This document shows positions 14,790 through 22,969 of a stretch of 64,000 nt of DNA, piece after piece. A program made the translations under genes and the position numbers. The stretch lies in contig CAWBIZ010000015.1 of assembly GCA_963789005.1 (NCBI GenBank), positions 620,001 through 684,000 on the forward strand, read 5' to 3'. The DNA is from DASSUW01 sp963789005. Lineage in GTDB: Bacteria; Actinomycetota; Thermoleophilia; Solirubrobacterales; Solirubrobacteraceae. The notes under the pieces were generated by a model, which saw only the letters and a program-made list of their open reading frames with translations, searched no databases and was not told the DNA's origin. The stretch's first letter is position 1; every line of letters starts with the position of its first letter.

Positions 14790-15497
14790 GTCGTCGCGGC
14801 GGAGCCCGGCCGGCGGCCGCCCGCAGAGCAGCCAGCCGCCGCTCGCCCGGCGCGCGATCTCGCCGCGCGCCATCAGCTGGCCGAGCGCGGTCGTGACCGA
14901 CGGGCGTCGGGCGCCGATCATCCCGGCCAGGGTGCGGTGCGGGAGGTTGAGGTCCACGAGCACCCCGCTCGGAACCCTTCGGCCCCAGCGCTCGGCGAGG
15001 CACCACAGGAGCGCGAGCAGCCGGTCGTCGACGCGGTTGAGGTGCCCGATCGCCTGCATGACCACGAGCCGCTCGGCGCGGCGCGTGGCGCGCTCGACGA
15101 GCACCGCGAAGACCTCCGGCCACTGGGCGGCCCGCACGGCCAGCGGGTGGTCGATGATCGCGAAGCGCGCGTCGGTGAGCGCGGTCCAGCGCACGCTGCG
15201 GGGCAGCAGCACGGCGTTCTCGTCGTCCCACGCCCGCAGCAGGTCGCCGGGGCCGAGCAGCTCGGCGGTGGGGTGCTCCCCGACCGAGGCCTCGCGCACC
15301 AGCAGGCCCGACAGGATCAGCAGGCCGATCGGCTCGCCGTCGTCAGCCGACAGCGCGTCCGCCGGGCTCCAGGGGCCGCGCCCGGTCTCGACCACCCGCG
15401 CATACAGCCGCGGTGAGATCTCGCGGACCCGGCGCGCGTCCACACCCCGAGCGAGCTCGGGATCGGCGATGAGCAGCTGGATCAGGCCCTCGGGCAT
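14772..15497 (-). CDS. Crp/Fnr-family transcriptional regulator
   Basis: The 241-aa protein has a cyclic-nucleotide-type beta barrel (about residues 25-130: GLLILSGLLVREASVG, ELLGPGDLLRAWD) and a C-terminal winged helix (LNLPHRTLAGMIGARRPSVTTALGQLMARG) that fits the Crp HTH consensus. The barrel lacks the Arg/Ser pair expected for cAMP binding, and I see no Cys cluster like that of FNR, so the signal is unknown. A 22-bp palindrome 80 bp upstream (15577-15598) could be its own operator. Confidence 0.85.
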   Translation of the reverse strand: MPEGLIQLLIADPELARGVDARRVREISPRLYARVVETGRGPWSPADALSADDGEPIGLLILSGLLVREASVGEHPTAELLGPGDLLRAWDDENAVLLPRSVRWTALTDARFAIIDHPLAVRAAQWPEVFAVLVERATRRAERLVVMQAIGHLNRVDDRLLALLWCLAERWGRRVPSGVLVDLNLPHRTLAGMIGARRPSVTTALGQLMARGEIARRASGGWLLCGRPPAGLRRDDLQVVG

Positions 15498-15576
15498 CGG
15501 CGGTTCTGCGGCGCCCTCGTCGGCACCTGCGTATCGGTTACGGGAAGGTAGCGCGCGCGGGTCCGGCAGGCAGTCG

Positions 15577-15598
15577 ATTGATGAGAGAAATCGTCAAT
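15577..15598. promoter_or_regulatory. Crp/Fnr-type palindrome upstream of the regulator gene
   Basis: ATTGATGA-N6-TCGTCAAT, seven of eight arm positions complementary. It stands out in GC-rich surroundings and lies between the Crp-like gene and tRNA-Gln. The sequence recalls TTGAT-N4-ATCAA sites, but the spacing is longer. Confidence 0.5.
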
Positions 15599-15648
15599 AC
15601 CGGTCAGCGGCGCCTGCGCGGATGCCGCTCCCAGCCGGGCCGCCGTCC

Positions 15649-15654
15649 TATACT
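15649..15654 (+). promoter_or_regulatory. -10 box TATACT for tRNA-Gln
   Basis: TATACT lies 13 bp before the first base of the mature tRNA. No good -35 is visible. Confidence 0.5.
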
Positions 15655-15667
15655 GGCCCCCGCCCAT

Positions 15668-15739
15668 TGCCGGGTGGTGTAATTGGCAGCACGCCAGATT
15701 CTGGCTCTGGTAGTTGGGGTTCGAGTCCCTGCCCGGCAG
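15668..15739 (+). tRNA. tRNA-Gln (anticodon CTG)
   Basis: Acceptor stem TGCCGGG (15668-15674) pairs with CCCGGCA (15732-15738), and the discriminator is G15739. The D-arm has the AATTGGCAGC loop. The anticodon stem CCAGA/TCTGG encloses loop TTCTGGC with anticodon CTG, reading CAG. The T loop is TTCGAGT. The 3' CCA is not encoded. The next gene starts 8 nt downstream, so tRNA and mRNA may be co-transcribed. Confidence 0.95.
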
Positions 15740-15747
15740 CCTTTCCC

Positions 15748-16284
15748 ATGCTCCGGACCCTGCTCGCCCTCCTGCTCGCGCTCGCGCTCACCGGCGGGCT
15801 GGCCGCGTGCGGCGACGACGACGCGTCCGGCGAATCGGAGGCGACTCCGATCCCCGTTCCGCAGGATCCCGCGGCAGACATCCGCCGGATCGTCGAGGGC
15901 CTGGACGACGACCTCGAGACGAAGCCCGAGATCGCGGCGCCAGAGGGGTCACCGCCCGCGACCCTCGAGAAGCGCGACATCGCCCGCGGCACGGGCCCGA
16001 AGGCGAAGGCGGGCGACAACGTGACCATGGAATACGTGGGCGTCGCGTGGTCGACCGGGGTGGAGTTCGATGCCTCGTGGGGCAAAGAGCCGTTCAACGT
16101 CGACAACCTCGGGCAGGCCCAGGTCATCGCCGGCTGGAACGAGGGCCTGATCGGCATGCGCCAGGGCGGCCGGCGGCTGCTCGTGATCCCGGCCGACAAG
16201 GGCTACGGGCCGCAGGGCCAGCCGCCCGACATCGGCCCGAACGAGACGCTGATCTTCGTCGTCGACCTGAAGAGGATCGGCTAG
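15748..16284 (+). CDS. Lipoprotein FKBP-type peptidyl-prolyl cis-trans isomerase
   Basis: The 178-aa protein starts with a lipoprotein signal (LLALLLALALTGGLAAC, lipobox LAAC), then an acidic linker to about residue 65, then a single FKBP domain: GDNVTMEYVGVAWSTGVEFDAS, QVIAGWNEGLIGMRQGGRRLLVIP, GYGPQGQPPDIGPNETLIFVVDL. Key pocket residues (FDAS Asp, VIxGW, IP, GYG) are present. It would assist protein folding on the outer face of the membrane. The gene begins 8 nt after the tRNA and its stop overlaps that of the convergent protease gene. Confidence 0.93.
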   Translation: MLRTLLALLLALALTGGLAACGDDDASGESEATPIPVPQDPAADIRRIVEGLDDDLETKPEIAAPEGSPPATLEKRDIARGTGPKAKAGDNVTMEYVGVAWSTGVEFDASWGKEPFNVDNLGQAQVIAGWNEGLIGMRQGGRRLLVIPADKGYGPQGQPPDIGPNETLIFVVDLKRIG

Positions 16285-17951
16285 CCGCGGACGCGGAACG
16301 AGACGCGCTTGACGGCGCGCGGCGCGCCGGCGGCGGTGGCGGTCGCCGTCAGCCGGTAGCTGCCGGCCGGCAGCGACCGCGGCAGCCTGACGACGGTGGT
16401 GCCGCGGGCGGGCACGGTGGCGCGCGCGGACGTGACCGTCCGCCACCGCTTGCGGACCAGGCGGTCGACCACGAGGCGCACCGACGCGCCTGCCCGCGCG
16501 CCGACGCTGACGTGCGGGCGCCGCAGGCAGGCGCCACGTGCGCGCGCGCACGCGGACAGCTTGACCGCGACGGAGGACAGCACCGGCGCGGGCTTCGGCG
16601 TCTCCACGGGCGGCGGCGGCTGCGGCGGCTGGATGATCGGCGGGTCGTCGTCGGCCGGAGCAGCCGGGCCGCCGGGCAGCGCGCGGTCGGCGTTCACCCG
16701 CCCACCGGCGACCGAGGGCAGGCCAGCGGCCGCGTCGACCGTGCCCATCAGCGCGCTCTTGACCTGCGCGGCGGTGAGCGTCGGGTCGTCCGCCACCAGC
16801 AGGGCGGCCGCGGCGGCGACGTGCGGGCTCGCCATCGACGTGCCGCCCATGTACGCGTATCCGCTGTTCTTGTAGGTCGAGAGCACGTTCACGCCGGGGG
16901 CGAAGACGTCGACCGCGGTCGTGCCGTAGTTCGAGAAGCCGGCGATCGCGTCCCGGTTGTCGGTGGCGCCGACGCACAGCACGTTCGCCGCAGGCGCCTC
17001 GCACGGGAAGTAGTCGGTCCCGCTCTCCAGGTCGAGCGTGTCGTTGCCCGCCGCCACGACGTACAGCGTGTTGGGGTGCGCGTTGACCGCCTGCGTGATC
17101 GCCGGGGAGGTGCCGGCGCCGCCGAGCGAGGCGTTGACCACGCGCACGCCCATGTCGCCCGCGAGGTCGAACGCCTCCGCGGTGTCGGACATGTAGCCGC
17201 TGCCGTTGTCGTCGAGCGTGCGCAGGCTCAGCACCCTCGCGTCGGGGGCGGCGCCGGAGATGCCCTGCCAGTTGCCGTTCACGGCGGCGACGGTCCCGGC
17301 GACGTGCGTGCCGTGCCCCTGCACGTCGGCGGGGTTGTTGTCGGCCTGCACGAAGTCCCATCCGCGCCAGTCGTCGACGAGCCCGTTGCCGTCGTCGTCG
17401 ACGGCGTTCGTCTCCCGGCCGGCGCCGGTCTCGCCGGGATTGGCGGCGACCTGGCCCGCGAGGTCCGGGTGGTCGAGCTGGACCCCGGAGTCGACCACGG
17501 CGACGGTCACGCCCGCGCCCGTCGACCGCGCCCATGCCTCCGTGACGTCCATGTCGGCGTCGGCGACGCCCGGGTAGCTGGTCCCGCCGACGACGAGCGT
17601 CTGGCCGGTGTTGCGCAGCCCCCATAGGTCGTCCCAGTACCAGTCCTGGTCGGTGACGGCCGTGGACTCGACGGGGCGATCGCGCACCACCCAGCGCACG
17701 TCCGGGTCGGCCTCGAGCGCTCGCAGCGCGTCCGCGGCCTGGTCGGCGGGGACGGACACGAGCTCGGTGTCGGTCAGCCGCAGCCTCCGCTCGAGCTCGA
17801 CGCCGGCGTCGGCGCGGATCTCGGCGCGCTGGGCCGCGCTCGACCCGGCGTCGCGGCGCACGATCAGGTCGACGGTGTCGGCGGCCTGAGCGGCCGCCGG
17901 GGCAAGGCAGCAGGCCAGGACGAGCAGGAAGGTCAGGGCGAGACGCGACAT
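16281..17951 (-). CDS. Secreted subtilisin-like serine protease (S8)
   Basis: The 556-aa protein has a signal peptide (MSRLALTFLLVLACCLAPAAAQA), a propeptide (about residues 27-100, ending DPDVRWVVRDRPV), and an S8 catalytic domain with the triad in VAVVDSGVQLDHPDLAG (Asp), QGHGTHVAGTVAAVNG (His) and GGTSMASPHVAAAAALL (Ser). The oxyanion region AAGNDTLDLESG is also present. A Pro-rich linker (PPIIQPPQPPPPVETP) leads to a C-terminal beta domain of about 110 residues rich in Arg/Val/Ala, probably wall-binding. The ATG at 17951 starts the signal peptide. Confidence 0.94.
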   Translation of the reverse strand: MSRLALTFLLVLACCLAPAAAQAADTVDLIVRRDAGSSAAQRAEIRADAGVELERRLRLTDTELVSVPADQAADALRALEADPDVRWVVRDRPVESTAVTDQDWYWDDLWGLRNTGQTLVVGGTSYPGVADADMDVTEAWARSTGAGVTVAVVDSGVQLDHPDLAGQVAANPGETGAGRETNAVDDDGNGLVDDWRGWDFVQADNNPADVQGHGTHVAGTVAAVNGNWQGISGAAPDARVLSLRTLDDNGSGYMSDTAEAFDLAGDMGVRVVNASLGGAGTSPAITQAVNAHPNTLYVVAAGNDTLDLESGTDYFPCEAPAANVLCVGATDNRDAIAGFSNYGTTAVDVFAPGVNVLSTYKNSGYAYMGGTSMASPHVAAAAALLVADDPTLTAAQVKSALMGTVDAAAGLPSVAGGRVNADRALPGGPAAPADDDPPIIQPPQPPPPVETPKPAPVLSSVAVKLSACARARGACLRRPHVSVGARAGASVRLVVDRLVRKRWRTVTSARATVPARGTTVVRLPRSLPAGSYRLTATATAAGAPRAVKRVSFRVRG

Positions 17952-18009
17952 GGCCGGTATGCATGTCGTCGGCCGCCGCGCCCGGGTCTCAAGCCCGGGT
18001 GGACGGGTG

Positions 18010-19812
18010 TTAGGCCGCCGCCTGCTCGGCCCAGTCGCGGTACAGGCGCCAATACGCGCCCTCCGCGGCCAGCAGCTCGTCGTGCGTGCCCTGCTCGACG
18101 ATGCGCCCATGGTCGAGCACGACGATCCGGCCGGCCGTGCGGATCGTCGACAGGCGGTGGGCGATGACGATCGCCGTGCGGCCCGCGAGCAGGCGCCGCA
18201 GGCCGGCCTCGATCCGTCCCTCGGTGTGGATGTCGACGTTCGCGGTCGCCTCGTCGAGCACGAGGATGCGCGGGTCGGCGATCAGCGCGCGGGCGAACGC
18301 CACCAGCTGGCGCTGCCCGGCCGAGAGCTGGATCCCGCGCTCGCCGATCTGCGTGTCGTAGCCGTGCTCGAGCGCGCCGATGAAGTCGTCCGCGTGCACG
18401 GCGCGCGCGGCGGCCTCGACGTCCTCGCGGGTCGCGTCCGGGCGCCCGAACGCGATGTTGTCGCCGATCGAGCCGCTGAACAGAAACGCCTCCTGCGGCA
18501 CGATCCCCATCTGGGAGCGCAGCGAGTGGACGGCGACGTCGCGCAGGTCGTGGCCGTCGACCAGCACGCGGCCCGCGGTCGGGTCGTAGAAGCGCGCCAC
18601 GAGCTTGGCGAACGTCGACTTGCCGGCGCCGGTCTCGCCCACGAGCGCGACCGTCTGCCCGGGCGGCACGTGGAGGTCGACGTGGCACAGCGCGTCGCCG
18701 GAGCCGTACGAGAACGTCACGTCGTCGAAGTCGATCTCGCCGCGCAGCTGCTCGAGCTGCACGGCGCCCGGCCGGTCGCGCAGGTCGGGCTCCTCGTCGA
18801 GCAGCTCGAAGATCTTGTCAAGCGCCGCCATCCCCGCCTGGTAGGTGGTGTAGAACTGCGACAGCGACTGGATCGGGTCGAAGAAGTTGCCGAGCGCGGC
18901 GATGAAGGCCACCAGCACGCCGATCGTGATCGCGTCGTCGACCACCTGCAGGCCGCCGTACAGCAGGATCCCCGCGGTGGCGACCGCGGAGAGCAGCTCG
19001 ACCGCCGGGAAGTAGCCGGCGTTGAGGTGGACGGTCTTCATGTTGGCCGCGTAGTTGTCCTCGTTGAGCTCGGCGAAGCGGTCGAGGTGGCGCCGCTCCT
19101 GGCCGAAGCTGCGCACCACGCGCACGCCGGAGAGCGTCTCCTGCAGGTACGCGGTGATGGCCGCCACCTTCTCGCGCGTGGCCCGATAGGCGTTGGCGGA
19201 GACGATCCGGAACGCCAGCGACCCGAGCGCCAGCAGCGGGAAGACGAGGAACGTCAGCAGCGCGAGCTCGACGTCGAGCACCAGCAGGATGACGGCGGTG
19301 CCGACGAGCGTGAGCGTGGAGCCGAACAGCGTGACCACGCCGTCGGAGACGAGCTGGTCGAGCGCTTGCACGTCGTTGGTGAGCCGCGAGATGATCACAC
19401 CCGCCTGGCGGCGCGAGTAGAAGCCGATCGACAGCGTCTGCAGGTGGGCGAAGAGCTGGATCCGCAGGTCCTGCAGCACGCGCTGGCCGACCCAGCCGAC
19501 GAGGTAGGTCTGCGCGTACGTCGCCCCCCAGTAGACGAGCGCGCTGACGAGGAAGCCGGCGACGACCCACGTCAGCACGCTGAGGTCGCCGGGGACGATG
19601 CCCTCGTCGATCGCCAGCTTGGCCAGCGGCGGCGGGGCGAGCGCCGCGGCGGTGCCGAGCAGCAGCGAGACGAACATCAGCAGCGTGCGGCCGCGGTAGG
19701 GGCGCAGGAGCACGACGAGCCCGCGCAGCTTGCGCCCGCGCCCGCCGGTCGCCCGCCAGCGGGCCACGATGTCGTCGCGCCGCGTCGGCGCGCGGCCGTT
19801 GTCGTCGCTCAT
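18010..19812 (-). CDS. ABC exporter half-transporter (permease-ATPase)
   Basis: The 600-aa protein fuses a six-helix exporter membrane domain (about residues 30-330) to an ATPase domain: Walker A GETGAGKST, Q-loop GIVPQEAFLF, signature LSAGQRQ, Walker B ILVLDEATANVD, switch His in IAHRLSTIR. It begins in the ATGA overlap of the gene at 19809, so the two products most likely form a heterodimer. The D-loop reads ANVD rather than SALD/SSVD, while the catalytic Glu is present. The substrate is unknown; such pairs often move drugs or lipids. Confidence 0.93.
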   Translation of the reverse strand: MSDDNGRAPTRRDDIVARWRATGGRGRKLRGLVVLLRPYRGRTLLMFVSLLLGTAAALAPPPLAKLAIDEGIVPGDLSVLTWVVAGFLVSALVYWGATYAQTYLVGWVGQRVLQDLRIQLFAHLQTLSIGFYSRRQAGVIISRLTNDVQALDQLVSDGVVTLFGSTLTLVGTAVILLVLDVELALLTFLVFPLLALGSLAFRIVSANAYRATREKVAAITAYLQETLSGVRVVRSFGQERRHLDRFAELNEDNYAANMKTVHLNAGYFPAVELLSAVATAGILLYGGLQVVDDAITIGVLVAFIAALGNFFDPIQSLSQFYTTYQAGMAALDKIFELLDEEPDLRDRPGAVQLEQLRGEIDFDDVTFSYGSGDALCHVDLHVPPGQTVALVGETGAGKSTFAKLVARFYDPTAGRVLVDGHDLRDVAVHSLRSQMGIVPQEAFLFSGSIGDNIAFGRPDATREDVEAAARAVHADDFIGALEHGYDTQIGERGIQLSAGQRQLVAFARALIADPRILVLDEATANVDIHTEGRIEAGLRRLLAGRTAIVIAHRLSTIRTAGRIVVLDHGRIVEQGTHDELLAAEGAYWRLYRDWAEQAAA

Positions 19813-21575
19813 AGGCCCGCCACCGCCTCGCGCGGCTTGCGGTTGAGGAACACCTGGTCGGGCAGGCCCTTCTCGGCGATCTCGGCGTACAGCGGGCTGC
19901 GGTCGAGCAGCTCGGCGTGCGTGCCGCGGGCGGACACGAGGCCGTCCTCGAGCACGACGATGTCGTCGGCCAGCGCGATCGTCGACAGCCGGTGCGCGAT
20001 CACGAACGTCGTGCGCCCGGCCATCACTTCGCGCAGCGCGGCCTTGATCGCCTGCTCGGTCGAGGCGTCGACCGAGCTGGTGGCGTCGTCGAGGATGAGG
20101 ATGCGCGGGTCGGCCAGCAGCGCGCGGGCGATCGCGAGCCGCTGGCGCTGGCCGCCGGAGAGGGTCAGGCCGCGCTCGCCGACCCGCGTGTCGTAGCCGG
20201 CCGGCAGCTCGGCGACGAAGCCGGCCGCCTGGGCGCGCTCGGCCGCGCGCTCGATCTCCTCTCGCGAGGCGTCCGGCCGCCCGTAGGCGATGTTCTCGGC
20301 CACGCTCGCCGAGAACAGGAACGGGTCGTCGTCCACGACCGCGATCGAGCGCCGCAGCGACGGCAGGTCGACCTCACGCACGTCGGCGCCGTCGATCAGC
20401 ACGGCGCCCGCGCTGACGTCGTAGAGCCGGCTCAGCAGCTGCACCAGCGTCGTCTTGCCCGACCCCGTGGCGCCCACGAGCGCGACCGTCGTCCCCGCCT
20501 CGACCACGAGGCTGACGTCCTGGAGCGCGGGGGTCGAGGAGCCCTCGTAGTAGAACGACACGTCGCGCAGCTCGACGCGCCCGCTGCCGGCGGGCAGCGA
20601 GGGCGCGCCCTCGGGCGCCACGATCTGCGGCTCGCGGTCGAGCAGCTCGAAGATCCGCGCTCCCGAGGCCGTGGCGCGCTGCGCCAGGCCGAGCGCGATG
20701 CCGAGCTGGCGCATCGGCGCGATCAGCAGCAGCAGGTACGTGTAGAAGGCCGTGAAGTCGCCGAGCGTGAGCGACCCGTTGACGACCTGGCGCCCGCCGA
20801 CCAGCAGCACCACGGCGAGCCCGAGGTTCGGCAGGAAGCCGATGAACGGGTTGTAGAACGCGCGCATGCGGGTGGCGACCATCGACTGGTCGAACACGCG
20901 CGCCACCGTGCCGCGGAAGCGGCCCAGTTGGCGCTCCTCGGCCGCGAAGGCCTTCACCACGCGCACGCCGGAGACGTTCTCCTCGACGTCCGCCGTCAGC
21001 TCGGCGATCCGCTGCTGGACCTCCTGCAGCGCGGGCCGCGAGCGCCGCCCGTAGCGCGCCGCCACGAACACGACGAACGGGACGGGGAGCAGCGCGAGCG
21101 CCGCCAGGCCGGGCTGCAGCAGGAACATCGCCACCGACGCGAGCAGGATCGTGAGCGCGCTCTGGAGGATGAACACGAGGCCGTAGCCGAGGAAGAAGCG
21201 CACGCTGTTGAGGTCGACGGTCGAGCGCGACATCAGCTGGCCGGTCTGCTGGCGCGCGAAGAAGCCCAGCTCGAGCGCTTGCAGGTGCTCGTACATGCGG
21301 TTGCGCAGGTTCAGCTCGACGCCCAGCGAGACCCGCCCGGCCACCAGCCGCCGGGCGACGGACAGCACCACCCGCAGCAGCGCGGCCAGCACCACGAGGC
21401 CCGCGTACAGCCGCAGCTCGTCGCGGTCACTGCGGATGATGGCGTCGACGCCGCGGCCGGTCAGCCACGGGATCGCGACCGTCGCGGTCATCGCCAGCGC
21501 GGCCAGGACGAGCGACCAGACGGCACCGCTCCGGAACGGGCGCAGGAAGCCGAGCAGGCGGACGAAGGTGCTCAC
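19809..21575 (-). CDS. ABC exporter half-transporter (permease-ATPase), partner subunit
   Basis: The 588-aa protein has six membrane helices (VWSLVLAALAMTATVAIPWLTG first) and an ATPase domain with Walker A GATGSGKTT, signature LSGGQRQ, ILILDDATSSVDAST and IAHRLSTIAL. Walker B ends in Asp-Asp: the usual catalytic Glu after the Walker B Asp is Asp (LDDATSSVD). Together with a normal Glu in the partner, this gives an asymmetric, heterodimeric exporter with one degenerate site. GTG 21575 is chosen because TATCGT lies 7 nt upstream on this strand (leaderless pattern) and the first helix follows soon after. Confidence 0.92.
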   Translation of the reverse strand: MSTFVRLLGFLRPFRSGAVWSLVLAALAMTATVAIPWLTGRGVDAIIRSDRDELRLYAGLVVLAALLRVVLSVARRLVAGRVSLGVELNLRNRMYEHLQALELGFFARQQTGQLMSRSTVDLNSVRFFLGYGLVFILQSALTILLASVAMFLLQPGLAALALLPVPFVVFVAARYGRRSRPALQEVQQRIAELTADVEENVSGVRVVKAFAAEERQLGRFRGTVARVFDQSMVATRMRAFYNPFIGFLPNLGLAVVLLVGGRQVVNGSLTLGDFTAFYTYLLLLIAPMRQLGIALGLAQRATASGARIFELLDREPQIVAPEGAPSLPAGSGRVELRDVSFYYEGSSTPALQDVSLVVEAGTTVALVGATGSGKTTLVQLLSRLYDVSAGAVLIDGADVREVDLPSLRRSIAVVDDDPFLFSASVAENIAYGRPDASREEIERAAERAQAAGFVAELPAGYDTRVGERGLTLSGGQRQRLAIARALLADPRILILDDATSSVDASTEQAIKAALREVMAGRTTFVIAHRLSTIALADDIVVLEDGLVSARGTHAELLDRSPLYAEIAEKGLPDQVFLNRKPREAVAGL

Positions 21576-21582
21576 CGCGAAC

Positions 21583-21588
21583 ACGATA
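21583..21588 (-). promoter_or_regulatory. -10 box TATCGT for the ABC exporter operon
   Basis: TATCGT on the minus strand, 7 nt before GTG 21575, with no ribosome-binding site between: leaderless pattern. Confidence 0.5.
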
Positions 21589-21618
21589 CGGGGGCCGTAT
21601 GCGACACTCGCGCGCTGC

Positions 21619-21921
21619 ATGGCAGACGATGCGATCTCCCTTCGCAACCGCTTCGCGATGGTCAAGGGCGCCTGGGACGAGCACCTGCGCGGCGTGCCGT
21701 TTCCCGCGCTCGGCGACGGCACCGCCGAGGAGAAGATCGAGCGCCTGGAGCTGGCGCTGGTGGACGAGATGCGCTCGCGCGCCACAGTCGAGAGCGCCGA
21801 GCAGACGGCCGACGCGATGTGGGGCCTCGTGCACAATCGCGAGGACGGCGACCCGGTCAAGCAGCGCGTGACGCAGCACCACGAGGACCTGGCGCGCATG
21901 GGTCATCGCGGCCTGCGGTGA
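21619..21921 (+). CDS. Conserved hypothetical protein, 100 aa
   Basis: A soluble, charged, mostly helical protein: MADDAISLRNRFAMVKGAWDEHLRGVP, EEKIERLELALVDEMRSRATVESAEQTADAMWGL, then QRVTQHHEDLARMGHRGLR. There are no Cys residues, signal peptide or membrane helix. I do not recognise a family. It is divergent from the ABC exporter genes and overlaps the next small gene by 4 nt (GTGA), so the two form an operon. The ATG was chosen because the upstream sequence is the exporter promoter. Confidence 0.65.
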   Translation: MADDAISLRNRFAMVKGAWDEHLRGVPFPALGDGTAEEKIERLELALVDEMRSRATVESAEQTADAMWGLVHNREDGDPVKQRVTQHHEDLARMGHRGLR

Positions 21922-22112
21922 GCCGCGGGCTGTGTGACGGCTGCGTCCACCAGCAGCTCGTGCGCAACACGCGCGGGTCGACGTTCTCGCTCTGCCTGCG
22001 CCACCGGACCGAGCCCGAGCGCTACGCCAAGTACCCGCCGCTGCCGGTGACCGCGTGTGCGGGGTACGAGCCGCGTCAGGAGATGCTGTCGGGCTCCTGC
22101 AGCAAGAGGTAG
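21918..22112 (+). CDS. Small Cys-rich, probably zinc-binding protein
   Basis: A 64-aa protein with GLCDGCVHQQLV, SLCLRHRTEPERY and VTACAGYEP. The CxxC near the N-terminus and the later Cys/His residues could bind one zinc ion. The GTG start overlaps the previous stop (GTGA). Its 3' end overlaps the convergent gene at 22076-22969 by 37 nt. Function unknown; similar short proteins sit in many actinobacterial genomes. Confidence 0.6.
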   Translation: MSRGLCDGCVHQQLVRNTRGSTFSLCLRHRTEPERYAKYPPLPVTACAGYEPRQEMLSGSCSKR

Positions 22113-22969
22113 CTCTCGTTGTCCTTGAGCGGCTCGAGCGAGGCGAGGAAGAGGTTGCGCAGCGTCAGCGAGTCGATCCGGTCGGCCTCCGCCTTGGTCA
22201 GCGCCTTGGGCAGCGGCGGCTGGCCGGGCAGCGTCTGCTCGAGCGGCACCTGGAGCCGGCTGAGGAGGTCGCCGGGCCGGAAGAACACCGCGCGGCGCGG
22301 CTCGGGCGTCGCGGAGGTCGCCGCGGTCGACGACGCCGCCGCGGGCGGCAGCAGCACGGCCACCATCGTGACGTCCTCGAGGTAGCGGAACGAGTAGAGC
22401 GCCAGCTCGAGCGCCTCGCGCAGGAGCAGCTGGCCGCGCTCGTCGGTCGCCTTTCCGGGCAGCGTTCCGCCCGTGCCGGTGCCCGCGAGGTTGTACAGCA
22501 GGCCGTCGCCGTCCAGGTAGCGCAGGTCGCCGCTGCGGGGGCGCACGGCCACGCCGAGCGGGGTTCCGTCCTCGCCCTCCAGCGGTGAGCTGCGAACCTG
22601 CACGAGCGGGCGGCCGTCGTCGAGCTTGTAGCGGAGGCCGACGTGGACGGCGATGTCGGAGGCGCCGGCGAGCATGTCCGCGGTCGACGGCTCCCAGGTC
22701 GACCAGTTCTCCGCCAGCTTCGGGCCGTCGCTGCCGCCGGTGCCGATCAGCACGGCACCGAGCGCCGCGGCGGACACCGCGATCCCGGCGAGGGCGCCGA
22801 AGAGGAAGCCGAAGCGCGCGCGAAACGGCGCCGGCTGGCGCAGGGCGGGATCGGCCTGCGCGGCGAGCCGCGTCGCCTGCTCGAGGTGCTCGGTGGCCTG
22901 CGGCTCGCTCGGCTGGTCGGGCGGCGGGCGCCCGGCCGGCGAGGGCGGCGGGATCAGATCGCGGGCCAT
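22076..22969 (-). CDS. Membrane-anchored protein of unknown function, downstream of ftsH-like gene
   Basis: The 297-aa protein has a Pro-rich cytosolic N-terminus (about residues 1-50), one membrane helix (FGFLFGALAGIAVSAAALGAVLIG) and an extracytoplasmic domain. That domain includes ENWSTWEPS, AVHVGLRYKLDDGRPLVQV, DLRYLDGDGLLYNLAGTGTGG, an alanine-rich segment and PGDLLSRLQVPLEQTLPG. It overlaps the end of the FtsH-like gene by 16 nt and is clearly in its operon. No family recognised; it may be a partner or substrate adaptor of the protease. Confidence 0.75.
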   Translation of the reverse strand: MARDLIPPPSPAGRPPPDQPSEPQATEHLEQATRLAAQADPALRQPAPFRARFGFLFGALAGIAVSAAALGAVLIGTGGSDGPKLAENWSTWEPSTADMLAGASDIAVHVGLRYKLDDGRPLVQVRSSPLEGEDGTPLGVAVRPRSGDLRYLDGDGLLYNLAGTGTGGTLPGKATDERGQLLLREALELALYSFRYLEDVTMVAVLLPPAAASSTAATSATPEPRRAVFFRPGDLLSRLQVPLEQTLPGQPPLPKALTKAEADRIDSLTLRNLFLASLEPLKDNESYLLLQEPDSIS

